Of a stretch of DNA of 49,237 bases, positions 8,400 through 16,297 are shown in pieces. Made by a program: the position numbers and the translations under genes. This DNA comes from JBCDJG01 sp038748065 (GTDB taxonomy: Bacteria; Pseudomonadota; Gammaproteobacteria; Pseudomonadales; Halieaceae): NCBI GenBank assembly GCA_038748065.1, contig JBCDJG010000035.1, forward strand, positions 1 to 49,237, written 5' to 3'. The notes under the pieces were generated by a model that saw nothing but the letters and a program-made list of their open reading frames with translations, did not search any database and was not told the origin of the DNA. The number at the start of each line of letters is the position of its first letter. Position 1 is the first letter of the stretch.

Positions 8400-9931
8400 T
8401 GGCTTGACCGCTGCGCCGCACTGAGGGCCCGAATAACAAGCTCTCGCGTGTCTACGGGGTCGATAACGGCATCAATTTCCAGATGAGAGGCCGCCTCCGT
8501 GGCCTTACCCACCTCATACATCTTCGCCACCAGCTCGTTGAACAAGGCCTCCCTCGCGTCCGGGTCAACCTCGGCCTCGAGTTCTTTGCGATAGCCCAGG
8601 CGCACAGCACCCTCCAAGCCCATGCCGCCAAACTCACCGGTAGGCCAGCTCGCGGCATAGGATGGGCGCGCAAAGCTGCCCCCGGTCATCGCCATCGCGC
8701 CGAGCCCATAACCTTTGCGCAGGAAAATCGTCACGAGCGGCACCGTGAGCGCTGCCCCGGCATTGAACAGCTCAGACATGCGCCGCACCGCGGCCTGTTG
8801 TTCGCTGGCAGGGCCTACCATAAAGCCCGGCGTATCCGTCAGTGATAACACCGGCACATCAAAAGATTGGCAGGTGCGCAAAAAGCGCGCCGCTTTATCG
8901 GCGGCCTCGGCGTCCACCGCGCCGCCAAGCTGCTGACAGTCGTTGGCGATTAAAGCGACGGGGCTGCCCTCAAGCCGGATGAAACCGGTGATGACGCTGC
9001 GGCCGAAGATGCGGGTCAGCTCAAGGAAAGAGCCCTCATCCGCGATGGTCTCGATGATGCGCCGCACGGGATATCCCCAGCGGCGGTCCTCTGGTATGGC
9101 CTCGCGCAACGACGACTGATCCGGGCATTGCCAGTCGGCTACGCTGCCCTGGAAATACGATAGCAGCTGTCGTGCCAGCGCTGTGGCCTCGGCCTCATCA
9201 TCGGCAACGATGTCCACCACACCGTTTTTCTCCTGCACGTCGATGGGGCCGATCTCGGTGGGCTCGTAAGTGCCCATTCCGCCACCTTCAATCATGGCGG
9301 GCCCCGCCATGCCAATCCAGGAGCTGCGCGTCGCCAGCGTGAAATCAGCACTGCCAAAGAGCGCCGCATTGCCAGCAAAGCAATAACCATTGTTTACCGC
9401 GATGCGCGGCACCACGCCGGCCAGCGCCGACCACAAGCGGAAGGAATGTATATTAAGCCCGGCTATCTGTACCGCCACGTCCGTATCACCGGGGCGCCCA
9501 CCGCCGCCTTCTGTGTACATAACAACCGGTAAGCCCTGCGCACCCGCCAGTTCACAGATGCGATCCAGTTTCTTATGGTGAAAGAAGCCCTGAGTACCGG
9601 CTAGAACGCTGTAATCGTTGATGATAACCACGCTCGATGCATGATCGGCGCCCACACGTTCCGCGTTGATCGTCGCTGTGCCCGTAATGATGCCGTCCGC
9701 GGCGGTAGCGCGTTGCAATTCCTCGTAGTCGCGGCGATTACGCTGCGCCGCTACGGCGAGCTGCCCGTACTCCAGAAAAGAGTCGGGATCGACAAGGTCG
9801 TAGAGATTCTCTCGCGCAGTGCGGTAGCCGCTGGCGTGACGTTTGTCACGGGCTGTCTCGCGTTGCTCGTCCTCGGTTTGGGCCAGGCGCGCTTTCAGCG
9901 CCTCCAGCTCCGGCCGTAACTCACCTGTCAT
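8396..9931 (-). CDS. Acyl-CoA carboxylase carboxyltransferase subunit
   Basis: A 511-residue biotin-dependent carboxyltransferase (beta subunit family: propionyl-, methylcrotonyl- or geranyl-CoA carboxylase). Both crotonase-like halves are present: N-terminal 'GTQGFFHHKKLDRICELAG' and 'MYTEGGGGRPGD', C-terminal 'LTDTPGFMVGP' and 'YGLGAMAMTGGSF'. The enzyme moves CO2 from biotin to an acyl-CoA and normally needs an alpha subunit with biotin carboxylase and BCCP domains; none is encoded in the window. It lies in an operon with racemase, crotonase, SDR and acyl-CoA dehydrogenase. Which CoA ester it carboxylates, and with which partner, is not determinable here. Confidence 0.88.
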   Translation of the reverse strand: MTGELRPELEALKARLAQTEDEQRETARDKRHASGYRTARENLYDLVDPDSFLEYGQLAVAAQRNRRDYEELQRATAADGIITGTATINAERVGADHASSVVIINDYSVLAGTQGFFHHKKLDRICELAGAQGLPVVMYTEGGGGRPGDTDVAVQIAGLNIHSFRLWSALAGVVPRIAVNNGYCFAGNAALFGSADFTLATRSSWIGMAGPAMIEGGGMGTYEPTEIGPIDVQEKNGVVDIVADDEAEATALARQLLSYFQGSVADWQCPDQSSLREAIPEDRRWGYPVRRIIETIADEGSFLELTRIFGRSVITGFIRLEGSPVALIANDCQQLGGAVDAEAADKAARFLRTCQSFDVPVLSLTDTPGFMVGPASEQQAAVRRMSELFNAGAALTVPLVTIFLRKGYGLGAMAMTGGSFARPSYAASWPTGEFGGMGLEGAVRLGYRKELEAEVDPDAREALFNELVAKMYEVGKATEAASHLEIDAVIDPVDTRELVIRALSAAQRSSH

Positions 9932-9979
9932 CGATGCCCCCCAATCGAGAAGACTGGGAATTATCGCACAGTGCCGGCG

Positions 9980-10777
9980 CTATTTGCCCTGCCAGCGCGG
10001 CGCGCGTTTCTCGAAGAAGGCCGCCAGGCCTTCACGAAAGTCATCGCTGCTGATGCAGGTGTTCTGGATGCGCGCCTCGTTAGATATCACCTCTGGCAGG
10101 CTGAGCTGCGCGGCAGCCGCCACCGACTCCTTGCTGTAGCGTAGGGCAAGTGGCGCTTTTTCCGCCAGCTCGGCCGCCCAGTCTCGCGCCGCTGCCAACA
10201 GGTTCTCGAGTGGTTCTACACGATTGCACAGGCCCCAATCCAGGCACCGCTGCCCGTGCAGGCGTTCGCCGGTCAGGATGACCTCCATCGCTCGCTTTTG
10301 CCCCAGAATACGCACGAGATGCCAGGTCGCGCCGCCATCGGGCACCAGGCTGATCGCGGCGAACGCTTGGTAGATATAAGCCTCCTCCGCCATCACTACA
10401 AGATCGCAGCACAGGGCAAACGCACTCCCCACACCAGCCGCGGGCCCATTGACCGCCGCAATCCACAGTTTGGGTGAATCCGCAATGCCCATTAGCGCGG
10501 GTTTATACTCCTGATTAAGAGCACGCTCGGTGCCGTCGCCGATCGTATCCTGCGTAGAGTCACCGAAATCCTGCAAATCAGCGCCCGCGCTAAAGCCGCG
10601 CCCGGCACCCGTCAAAACAACAACCCGCACGCTGTCATCAGCATTGAGCGCCTCGATCGCCGCCACGAGTTCTCTGCGTAGCGTGCCGTTGATCGCATTG
10701 AGTTGCTCCGGCCGGTTCAGGGTCAGGGTTGCCACCGGACCGTTTCGTTCAAGGATCAATGTTTCATATTGGCTCAT
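9980..10777 (-). CDS. Crotonase-fold enoyl-CoA isomerase/hydratase
   Basis: A 265-residue crotonase. The CoA-binding segment 'FSAGADLQDF' (62-71) and oxyanion-hole segment 'GPAAGVGSAF' (111-120) are clear. The two glutamates of classical enoyl-CoA hydratase are absent: position 118 is serine and the second site reads 'VPDGG' with Asp147. A lone aspartate there is the pattern of PaaG-type isomerases and enoyl-CoA isomerases, so double-bond isomerisation is more likely than hydration. It lies between the racemase and carboxyltransferase genes in the same leftward operon. Confidence 0.85.
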   Translation of the reverse strand: MSQYETLILERNGPVATLTLNRPEQLNAINGTLRRELVAAIEALNADDSVRVVVLTGAGRGFSAGADLQDFGDSTQDTIGDGTERALNQEYKPALMGIADSPKLWIAAVNGPAAGVGSAFALCCDLVVMAEEAYIYQAFAAISLVPDGGATWHLVRILGQKRAMEVILTGERLHGQRCLDWGLCNRVEPLENLLAAARDWAAELAEKAPLALRYSKESVAAAAQLSLPEVISNEARIQNTCISSDDFREGLAAFFEKRAPRWQGK

Positions 10778-10803
10778 CAGTACCCAATCCTGTTCAGATG
10801 CCC

Positions 10804-11937
10804 TTAGGCGATACTGCCGGTTTCCTTGAGGGCTGCAATCTCCTGCGCCTCAAACCCCATGGACGTGAGTACCGCATCGGTATCCTCTCCGGCGGCGTGT
10901 GTCCCGTGCGCTACCTCCGACGGCGTCCGACTGAAGCGCGGCGCCGGCGCCGGCTGCACCAGCCCATCGATTTCGACATAGCTCTGCCGTGCTACGTTGG
11001 CAGGATGTGAGGGCGCGTCCATAAAGTTAAGCACGGGCGCGAAGCAGACGTCAGTGCCCTCCATCAGCTCACACCACTGCGCCTGCGTTTTACGCTTGAT
11101 CACCTCGGTGAGGCCTTCCTTCATGTCCGGCCACAGACCCTGGTTATTCTGGTCGCCGAACTGTTCGTCCGAGAGTCCGGCTTTTTCCTTTAACAGGGCA
11201 TAGAACTGCGGCTCGATAGAGCCAATGGAGACATACTCGCCGTCAGCGCATTCATAGGTATCGTAAAAGTGTGCACCACCGTCGAGCATATTCGATTCGC
11301 GCTCAGTCTCGTCCCAGCCGCCCAGCGCTTGGAAGCCGTGGAACATCCACATGAGCTGGGCCGCGCCGTCTACCATGGCCACATCAATGACTTGGCCCTG
11401 GCCAGAGTTTCCCGCTTCCAGCAGCGCAGCCAGCACGCCGTTGACCAACAGCATGCCGCCACCGCCCATATCGCCCACGAGGTTCAAGGGCGGTACGGGC
11501 TTCTCGCCCTTGCGACCCATGGCGTAGAGCGCCCCGGTAATCGAGATGTAGTTGATATCGTGTCCCGCCGCCTGCGCCAGCGGCCCCTCCTGGCCCCAGC
11601 CGGTCATGCGCGCGTAAACCAGTTTGGGGTTGCGGGCGAGGCAAATCTCAGGGCCGATGCCCAGCTTTTCGCAGACGCCCGGCCGCAGCGGATCGATGAT
11701 TGCATCTGCGTTTTCGACCATGCGTAGCAGGGTATCTACCGCAGCCGGATCCTTCAGATTGAGCACTACTGATTTCTTACCCCGGCCGCTGACATTTTCC
11801 GTCAGCTTTGGGTCAGCGCCACCAGGCCGATCGATGCGTATCACCTCGGCGCCCATGTCCGCGAGTATCATGCCGCCCATGGGGGCGGGCCCGATACCCG
11901 CCAGCTCGATGATGGTATAGCCGTTTAGTGGTCCCAT
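10804..11937 (-). CDS. Alpha-methylacyl-CoA racemase (CaiB/BaiF family)
   Basis: A 377-residue class III CoA-transferase-fold protein. The start 'GPLNGYTIIELAGIGPAPM' is the signature of alpha-methylacyl-CoA racemases. The catalytic residues of the mycobacterial enzyme (His126, Asp156, Glu241) are matched by His126 in GHDINYI, Asp156 in LVGDMGGG and Glu242 in GSIEPQFY. The enzyme epimerises (2R)- and (2S)-2-methylacyl-CoA so that branched chains can enter beta-oxidation. The neighbouring HSD10-like SDR and acyl-CoA dehydrogenase support breakdown of methyl-branched substrates such as isoprenoids or sterol side chains. Function is well supported, natural substrate is not. Confidence 0.92.
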   Translation of the reverse strand: MGPLNGYTIIELAGIGPAPMGGMILADMGAEVIRIDRPGGADPKLTENVSGRGKKSVVLNLKDPAAVDTLLRMVENADAIIDPLRPGVCEKLGIGPEICLARNPKLVYARMTGWGQEGPLAQAAGHDINYISITGALYAMGRKGEKPVPPLNLVGDMGGGGMLLVNGVLAALLEAGNSGQGQVIDVAMVDGAAQLMWMFHGFQALGGWDETERESNMLDGGAHFYDTYECADGEYVSIGSIEPQFYALLKEKAGLSDEQFGDQNNQGLWPDMKEGLTEVIKRKTQAQWCELMEGTDVCFAPVLNFMDAPSHPANVARQSYVEIDGLVQPAPAPRFSRTPSEVAHGTHAAGEDTDAVLTSMGFEAQEIAALKETGSIA

Positions 11938-11946
11938 GCTGGTCTC

Positions 11947-12720
11947 CTAGCGCGGCTGCATGCGAATCGCGCCATCCAGGCGAATGCATTCGCCGTTCAG
12001 GTAATCGTTCTCCGCCATGAACACGGCGAGGTGACCAATTTCATGTGGCTTGCCGAGGCGGCTGGGATAGACCACGGAGGCTTCCAGCGACTTATAGGCA
12101 GGCTCCGGCAGCATCTCAAAGAGGGGCGTGTGAATCAGCCCGGGCACGATAGTATTGACGCGCACGCCATAGCTGGCCAGATCGCGAGCCATCGGCAGTG
12201 TAATACCAACCACCCCGCCCTTGGTCGCGCTGTAGGCGAGCTGCCCTACCTGGCCCTCGTAGGCAGCAACGGAGGCCGTATTAATAATCACACCACGGCC
12301 GCCATCGTCATTAACCGGCTCGTTCTTTGCCATTTGCTCGGCGGCAAAACGTGAGACGTTGAAGGTTCCGGTCAGGTTTATGTCGATCACTGGCTGCCAC
12401 TGTTCCATCGGGAAGGGGCCATTTTTGCTCAGCGTCTTGCAGGCGCTGCCAATGCCGGCGAAGTTATTGCAGATGTGCAGCGCGCCGAACTTCTCGACCA
12501 CCTCAGCCACGGCAGTCTTTACCGACTCCTCGTCTGCCACGTTCACCGACCAGAAGGCAACGTTATCAGCGCCGAGGTCTTCAATAACTGCCTGGGCGCG
12601 CTCGGCATTGAGATCAAAGATCGCAACCTTCACGCCTTTCGCGACATAGGCCTCTACCGTGGCCTGTCCCAGGCCGGAGGCGCCACCGGTGACAATTGCA
12701 ATTTTTCCATTCAGGTCCAT
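11947..12720 (-). CDS. HSD10-like 3-hydroxyacyl-CoA dehydrogenase (SDR)
   Basis: A 257-residue classical short-chain dehydrogenase. The cofactor motif TGGASGLG is at 11-18 with an acidic residue at the end of strand 2 (FDL), favouring NAD. The catalytic triad is Ser150, Tyr163 and Lys167 (INTAS, AYSATK). The overall pattern 'VIINTASVAAYEGQVGQLAYSATKGGV' is that of 3-hydroxyacyl-CoA dehydrogenase type 2 (HSD10), which oxidises 3-hydroxyacyl-CoA including 2-methyl-3-hydroxy forms. It sits directly between acyl-CoA dehydrogenase and racemase genes, giving the third oxidation step for branched acyl-CoA. Confidence 0.9.
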   Translation of the reverse strand: MDLNGKIAIVTGGASGLGQATVEAYVAKGVKVAIFDLNAERAQAVIEDLGADNVAFWSVNVADEESVKTAVAEVVEKFGALHICNNFAGIGSACKTLSKNGPFPMEQWQPVIDINLTGTFNVSRFAAEQMAKNEPVNDDGGRGVIINTASVAAYEGQVGQLAYSATKGGVVGITLPMARDLASYGVRVNTIVPGLIHTPLFEMLPEPAYKSLEASVVYPSRLGKPHEIGHLAVFMAENDYLNGECIRLDGAIRMQPR

Positions 12721-12740
12721 GTCGGATCTCCTTATCGGTT

Positions 12741-13916
12741 CTAGAAATTACGGCTGTTGAAGGGGCTGTAGTTATCGCCGAGTATGTCGCGGCTGATAAT
12801 CAGCTTCATGATTTCGGAACTGCCCGCATAAATGGGTGAGATCTTGGCGTCGGTGAACTGCCGGCTGATTGGGTACTCATCCATATAGCCGGCGCCCCCG
12901 TGCAACTGCACGCCAATGTCGGCGACCTTGAGCTGCAGCTCGCTGGTCACCAGCTTGGCCTTGGCCGCGTCGACGGCCGTGAGCTCGCCACGGTTGAAGG
13001 CCGACACACACTGATCCACAAAGCACTGGGCTATGTCCAGTTCCGTACGCAAGTCTGCCAGCTGGAACTGGGTGTTCTGGAAGGCGGCCACGGTCTTACC
13101 GAAGGCCTTGCGCTCTTTTACGAATTCCGCGGTGAGATCCCAGGACAGCTGGGCAGCGGCAATGTAACCCATTGCCCCGAGCAGGCGCTCTTCTGCCAGG
13201 CCCTCCATCAAATAAATAAAGCCCTTGCCCGGCTCACCAAGCACGTTTGCTTTGGGCACCTTGACGTCGTTAAAGAAAAGCTCTGCGGTGTCCTGGCCCT
13301 TCATGCCCATCTTTTTCAGATTGCGGCCACGCTCGAACCCATCCATCCCACGCTCCACCAGGAACAGCGTCATATGGTGAGGATTATTTTCCGGGTCGGT
13401 CTTTGCCGCTACGACTACTAGATCCGCATTGATCCCATTGGAGATGTAGGTCTTGGAACCGTTTAGCACCCAATGATCATCGGCCTCTGTTGCTGTGCTG
13501 CGCATGCCCGACAGATCGCTGCCGGCATCGGGCTCGGTCATGGCGATCGCCAATATGCATTCACCCGTTACACACTTGGGCAAAAAACGCTCACACTGCT
13601 CTTCTGAACCAAAGCGCGTCAGGTAGGGCCCCACCAGACGGCTGTGCAGGTTCGCGAACCAGTCGCCGACCCGCGCATAGGCGTTTTCCTCAAGAATCAC
13701 CTGGTCGTAGCGAATATCGTAATCACCGATGCCGCCGTATTTCTCATCAGGCCAGACCATCAGGAATCCCTGCTCGCCGGCCTTGCGAAAGGCCTCGCGA
13801 TCAACAATTCCCGCCTCACGCCACTCTTCCATATGTGGCACAATCTCTGCGGTGAGGAATTTGCGGTAGGCGTCCCGGAACATTTCCTGTTCTTCGGTGA
13901 ATTCTCGGTGCAGCAT
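12741..13916 (-). CDS. Acyl-CoA dehydrogenase (LCAD/IVD-like base position)
   Basis: A 391-residue flavoprotein of ordinary acyl-CoA dehydrogenase length. FAD/substrate motifs 'AIAMTEPDAGSDLSGM' and 'NGSKTYISNGINADL' are present. In the usual 'YEGT' position the sequence reads IYAGSSEIM, so the MCAD-type glutamate is missing; instead 'EGLAEERLLG' near residue 245 offers the glutamate used by long-chain and isovaleryl-CoA dehydrogenases. It is the first gene of the leftward branched-chain operon, about 130 bp from the divergent diguanylate cyclase gene. It should introduce the first double bond in the pathway. Confidence 0.93.
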   Translation of the reverse strand: MLHREFTEEQEMFRDAYRKFLTAEIVPHMEEWREAGIVDREAFRKAGEQGFLMVWPDEKYGGIGDYDIRYDQVILEENAYARVGDWFANLHSRLVGPYLTRFGSEEQCERFLPKCVTGECILAIAMTEPDAGSDLSGMRSTATEADDHWVLNGSKTYISNGINADLVVVAAKTDPENNPHHMTLFLVERGMDGFERGRNLKKMGMKGQDTAELFFNDVKVPKANVLGEPGKGFIYLMEGLAEERLLGAMGYIAAAQLSWDLTAEFVKERKAFGKTVAAFQNTQFQLADLRTELDIAQCFVDQCVSAFNRGELTAVDAAKAKLVTSELQLKVADIGVQLHGGAGYMDEYPISRQFTDAKISPIYAGSSEIMKLIISRDILGDNYSPFNSRNF

Positions 13917-14049
13917 CAGTGTCTCCCGCCAGGGCTCAGAACATACAGGGCGCTCAGTATGTTGCGGCGGAACAGGGCCAGCAATGACGGGCTCCTACAA
14001 ATAAATTGACTCGAAGTGACAGCGCTCGAGGCGGATAACAACGCTCCCT

Positions 14050-15216
14050 ATGGACCAGATTTTTTCTGAACACTGGACAATCCTGCACTACGGCGTGGTG
14101 CTGGGGCTGACCTGCGCGCAGATGCTCGTGATTTACTTTCTCAGCGACTCGAGCTCGCCCCCGCGAGGTCTTGGCCTGTTTTCCGTATACTTCATGGCTG
14201 CCCTGCTGGGGTGGCTTGCCTACACGCTGCAACAGGGCTACTCACTGGAGTTGGGCGTCGACGTACCCATGGCTGCGTCGATCATCAACAGCTACATACT
14301 CTTCCTGGCGATGAGTCAGCGCAGCGGCATCGCTATCGGCCGCGTGGTGCTCGGGCTGGTATGCTTCGGCGCCACGCTGGCCGTATTTTTTGCGGAGCCC
14401 GCAGAGCTGTTCACCATTCACTGCGGCGCGGTCGCCCTGTTCTCCCTTGCTACAGCCATTCTTGCCCTGCGTCGCAGCTGGCGGGAGCGGAACATTGGCG
14501 ATGCTATCCTTGCCATTGCTACGGGCATTCTCGTGGTAGCACTGCCCAGTGCTGCCGTGCAGGCCGCTCAGCCCGATGGGCTGGCGATGGGTCAGGCGCT
14601 ATTGTTTGGCTTCTACAGCCTGAGCTATACGCTGCTGGTTGTCGGCTTCCTTGGCAGTGTGGCCATTGAATATCAGCAAGGCCTGTCGACGATGTCTACC
14701 GAGGACGCCTTGACCGGCCTGCTCAATCAGCGCGGCATGGAGGATGCCCTCCAGGTCAGCCTCGCTTCAGCAGGCCGAGAGGGTCTCGCCACGGCCGCCA
14801 TCATGGTGGATATCGACCACTTTAAGCGCGTCAATGAAAGCTTTGGTCACGATACCGGCGACCAGGTTCTCTGCGAGATCGCCTCGCTGCTGGCATCGAT
14901 GTGTCGCTCGTCGGACGTTGTCGCACGGGTGGGCGGTGAAGAGTTTCTCCTGGTGTTGCCCAATACCAACATGGGCGCTGCGCGCATTCTCGCGGAGCGG
15001 ATTCGCCAGGCCATCGCCGATGAGCCCATGATCGTAGACGGACAAGCGATTCCAATCACTATCAGCCTGGGGGTGGCAGGTTCTAACGGTCACGCCAATC
15101 TCGATGTCCTCAGTAGCGAGGCCGATCAGGCTATGTATATCGCCAAACGTGGCGGCCGCAACCGCGTCGCTTCCGTTGAACGGCGGCCACTGCACATGAG
15201 CAACACGGCAGACTGA
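14050..15216 (+). CDS. Membrane diguanylate cyclase (GGDEF)
   Basis: A 388-residue protein with about six or seven transmembrane helices in residues 10-215 and a C-terminal GGDEF domain (about 216-375). The active-site loop is intact as GGEEF ('ARVGGEEFLLVLP'), and a product-inhibition I-site R-S-S-D lies five residues before it. It should make cyclic di-GMP from two GTP in response to a signal sensed in or near the membrane. No other sensor domain is recognisable. The AraC gene begins 2 bp after its stop. It is divergent from the branched-chain acyl-CoA operon. Confidence 0.93.
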   Translation: MDQIFSEHWTILHYGVVLGLTCAQMLVIYFLSDSSSPPRGLGLFSVYFMAALLGWLAYTLQQGYSLELGVDVPMAASIINSYILFLAMSQRSGIAIGRVVLGLVCFGATLAVFFAEPAELFTIHCGAVALFSLATAILALRRSWRERNIGDAILAIATGILVVALPSAAVQAAQPDGLAMGQALLFGFYSLSYTLLVVGFLGSVAIEYQQGLSTMSTEDALTGLLNQRGMEDALQVSLASAGREGLATAAIMVDIDHFKRVNESFGHDTGDQVLCEIASLLASMCRSSDVVARVGGEEFLLVLPNTNMGAARILAERIRQAIADEPMIVDGQAIPITISLGVAGSNGHANLDVLSSEADQAMYIAKRGGRNRVASVERRPLHMSNTAD

Positions 15217-15218
15217 AG

Positions 15219-16223
15219 GTGCGCAGCAGTGAATCCACCTCCGTGCACTTTGCACGCGCGGTCCTGGCCAATTGCCCGCGCCACGGCATCGATACCACAG
15301 AGCTGCTACGCCGCAATCGACTGTCGCCACGCCTGCTGAAGGCCGACGGCGCACGCATCTCGATAGAGCGTTTTGCCAATCTCCAGGTCAGTACAATGCT
15401 GGCTATGGGAGACGAGGCACTGGGCTACCTGGAGCGCCGAATTCCGATCGGCGCCTGGTCCATGATGTGCCATGCCGTTATCGGCTCGGAGACCCTGGGG
15501 CAGGCGATGTCTCGCTACTGCCGCTTCTTCCAACTGTTCGACACCGGCATGCAGCCCCAGTTGATCACTGGCCCCGAGACCAGCAGCATTTCACTGGGGC
15601 CTTTGGACGTTAACTCTGCTCTGCGGGCCTATGGGATCGAGATGACACTATTCAACGCCCACCGCTTCGCGAGCTGGCTGATTGAAGAGTTTATGCCCCT
15701 CAGCCAGGTACGCCTGCACAGCGCTCAGGAGGCCGAGCCCGCAGACTATCGTCACATGTTCCTGGCCAATCCGGTGGATTTCGAAGCGGGCGAAAGTGCC
15801 CTGGTATTCTCCACCGCGCTGCTGGAACGTCGCGTCGTGCAGGACGAAAAATCCTTGCGACATTTCCTACGCCACCCGCTGCTGATACTGCTCTCGCAGC
15901 GTTACGAGCAAGACAGCTGGACCACCCGGGTGCGAGATCACCTGCGTCGGCATATCGAAGACATGCCCGAACTGGTCGAAACTGCTGGCGCCATGGAGCT
16001 GCACCCGCAGACGCTCAGGCGTCGGCTCTCTGCCGAGGGCGCGAGCTTCAAAGAGCTCAAAAGCCAGGTTCGCCGCGACGCAGCGCTGTACCTGCTCGGC
16101 AAGCACGGCCTGTCTATCGAGGAGATTGCCCATCGCTCCGGCTTCTCTGAATCCAGCGCCTTTATCCGCGCGTTCAAGGGATGGACCGGTATGACACCCT
16201 ATTCATACCGCAAAGGAATCTAG
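15219..16223 (+). CDS. AraC-family regulator with arabinose-binding-like domain
   Basis: A 334-residue regulator starting at GTG, 2 bp after the diguanylate cyclase stop, so probably co-translated. The N-terminal ligand-binding-like domain ('IPIGAWSMMCHAVIGSETLGQAMSRY' region) resembles OruR-type regulators. The C-terminal HTH pair includes 'METAGAMELHPQTLRRRL'-like helices and the AraC signature 'IAHRSGFSESSAFIRAFKGWTGMTPYSYR'. It may control the divergent acyl-CoA operon, but no operator is identified. The pairing of a c-di-GMP enzyme with a transcription factor is notable. Confidence 0.88.
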   Translation: MRSSESTSVHFARAVLANCPRHGIDTTELLRRNRLSPRLLKADGARISIERFANLQVSTMLAMGDEALGYLERRIPIGAWSMMCHAVIGSETLGQAMSRYCRFFQLFDTGMQPQLITGPETSSISLGPLDVNSALRAYGIEMTLFNAHRFASWLIEEFMPLSQVRLHSAQEAEPADYRHMFLANPVDFEAGESALVFSTALLERRVVQDEKSLRHFLRHPLLILLSQRYEQDSWTTRVRDHLRRHIEDMPELVETAGAMELHPQTLRRRLSAEGASFKELKSQVRRDAALYLLGKHGLSIEEIAHRSGFSESSAFIRAFKGWTGMTPYSYRKGI

Positions 16224-16297
16224 ACAAATCGGGGCGCAAGTTTCGCAATACGCTGGATCGGTGACTATCCTTATGCCTATCTTTATGGAGTCCCCCG

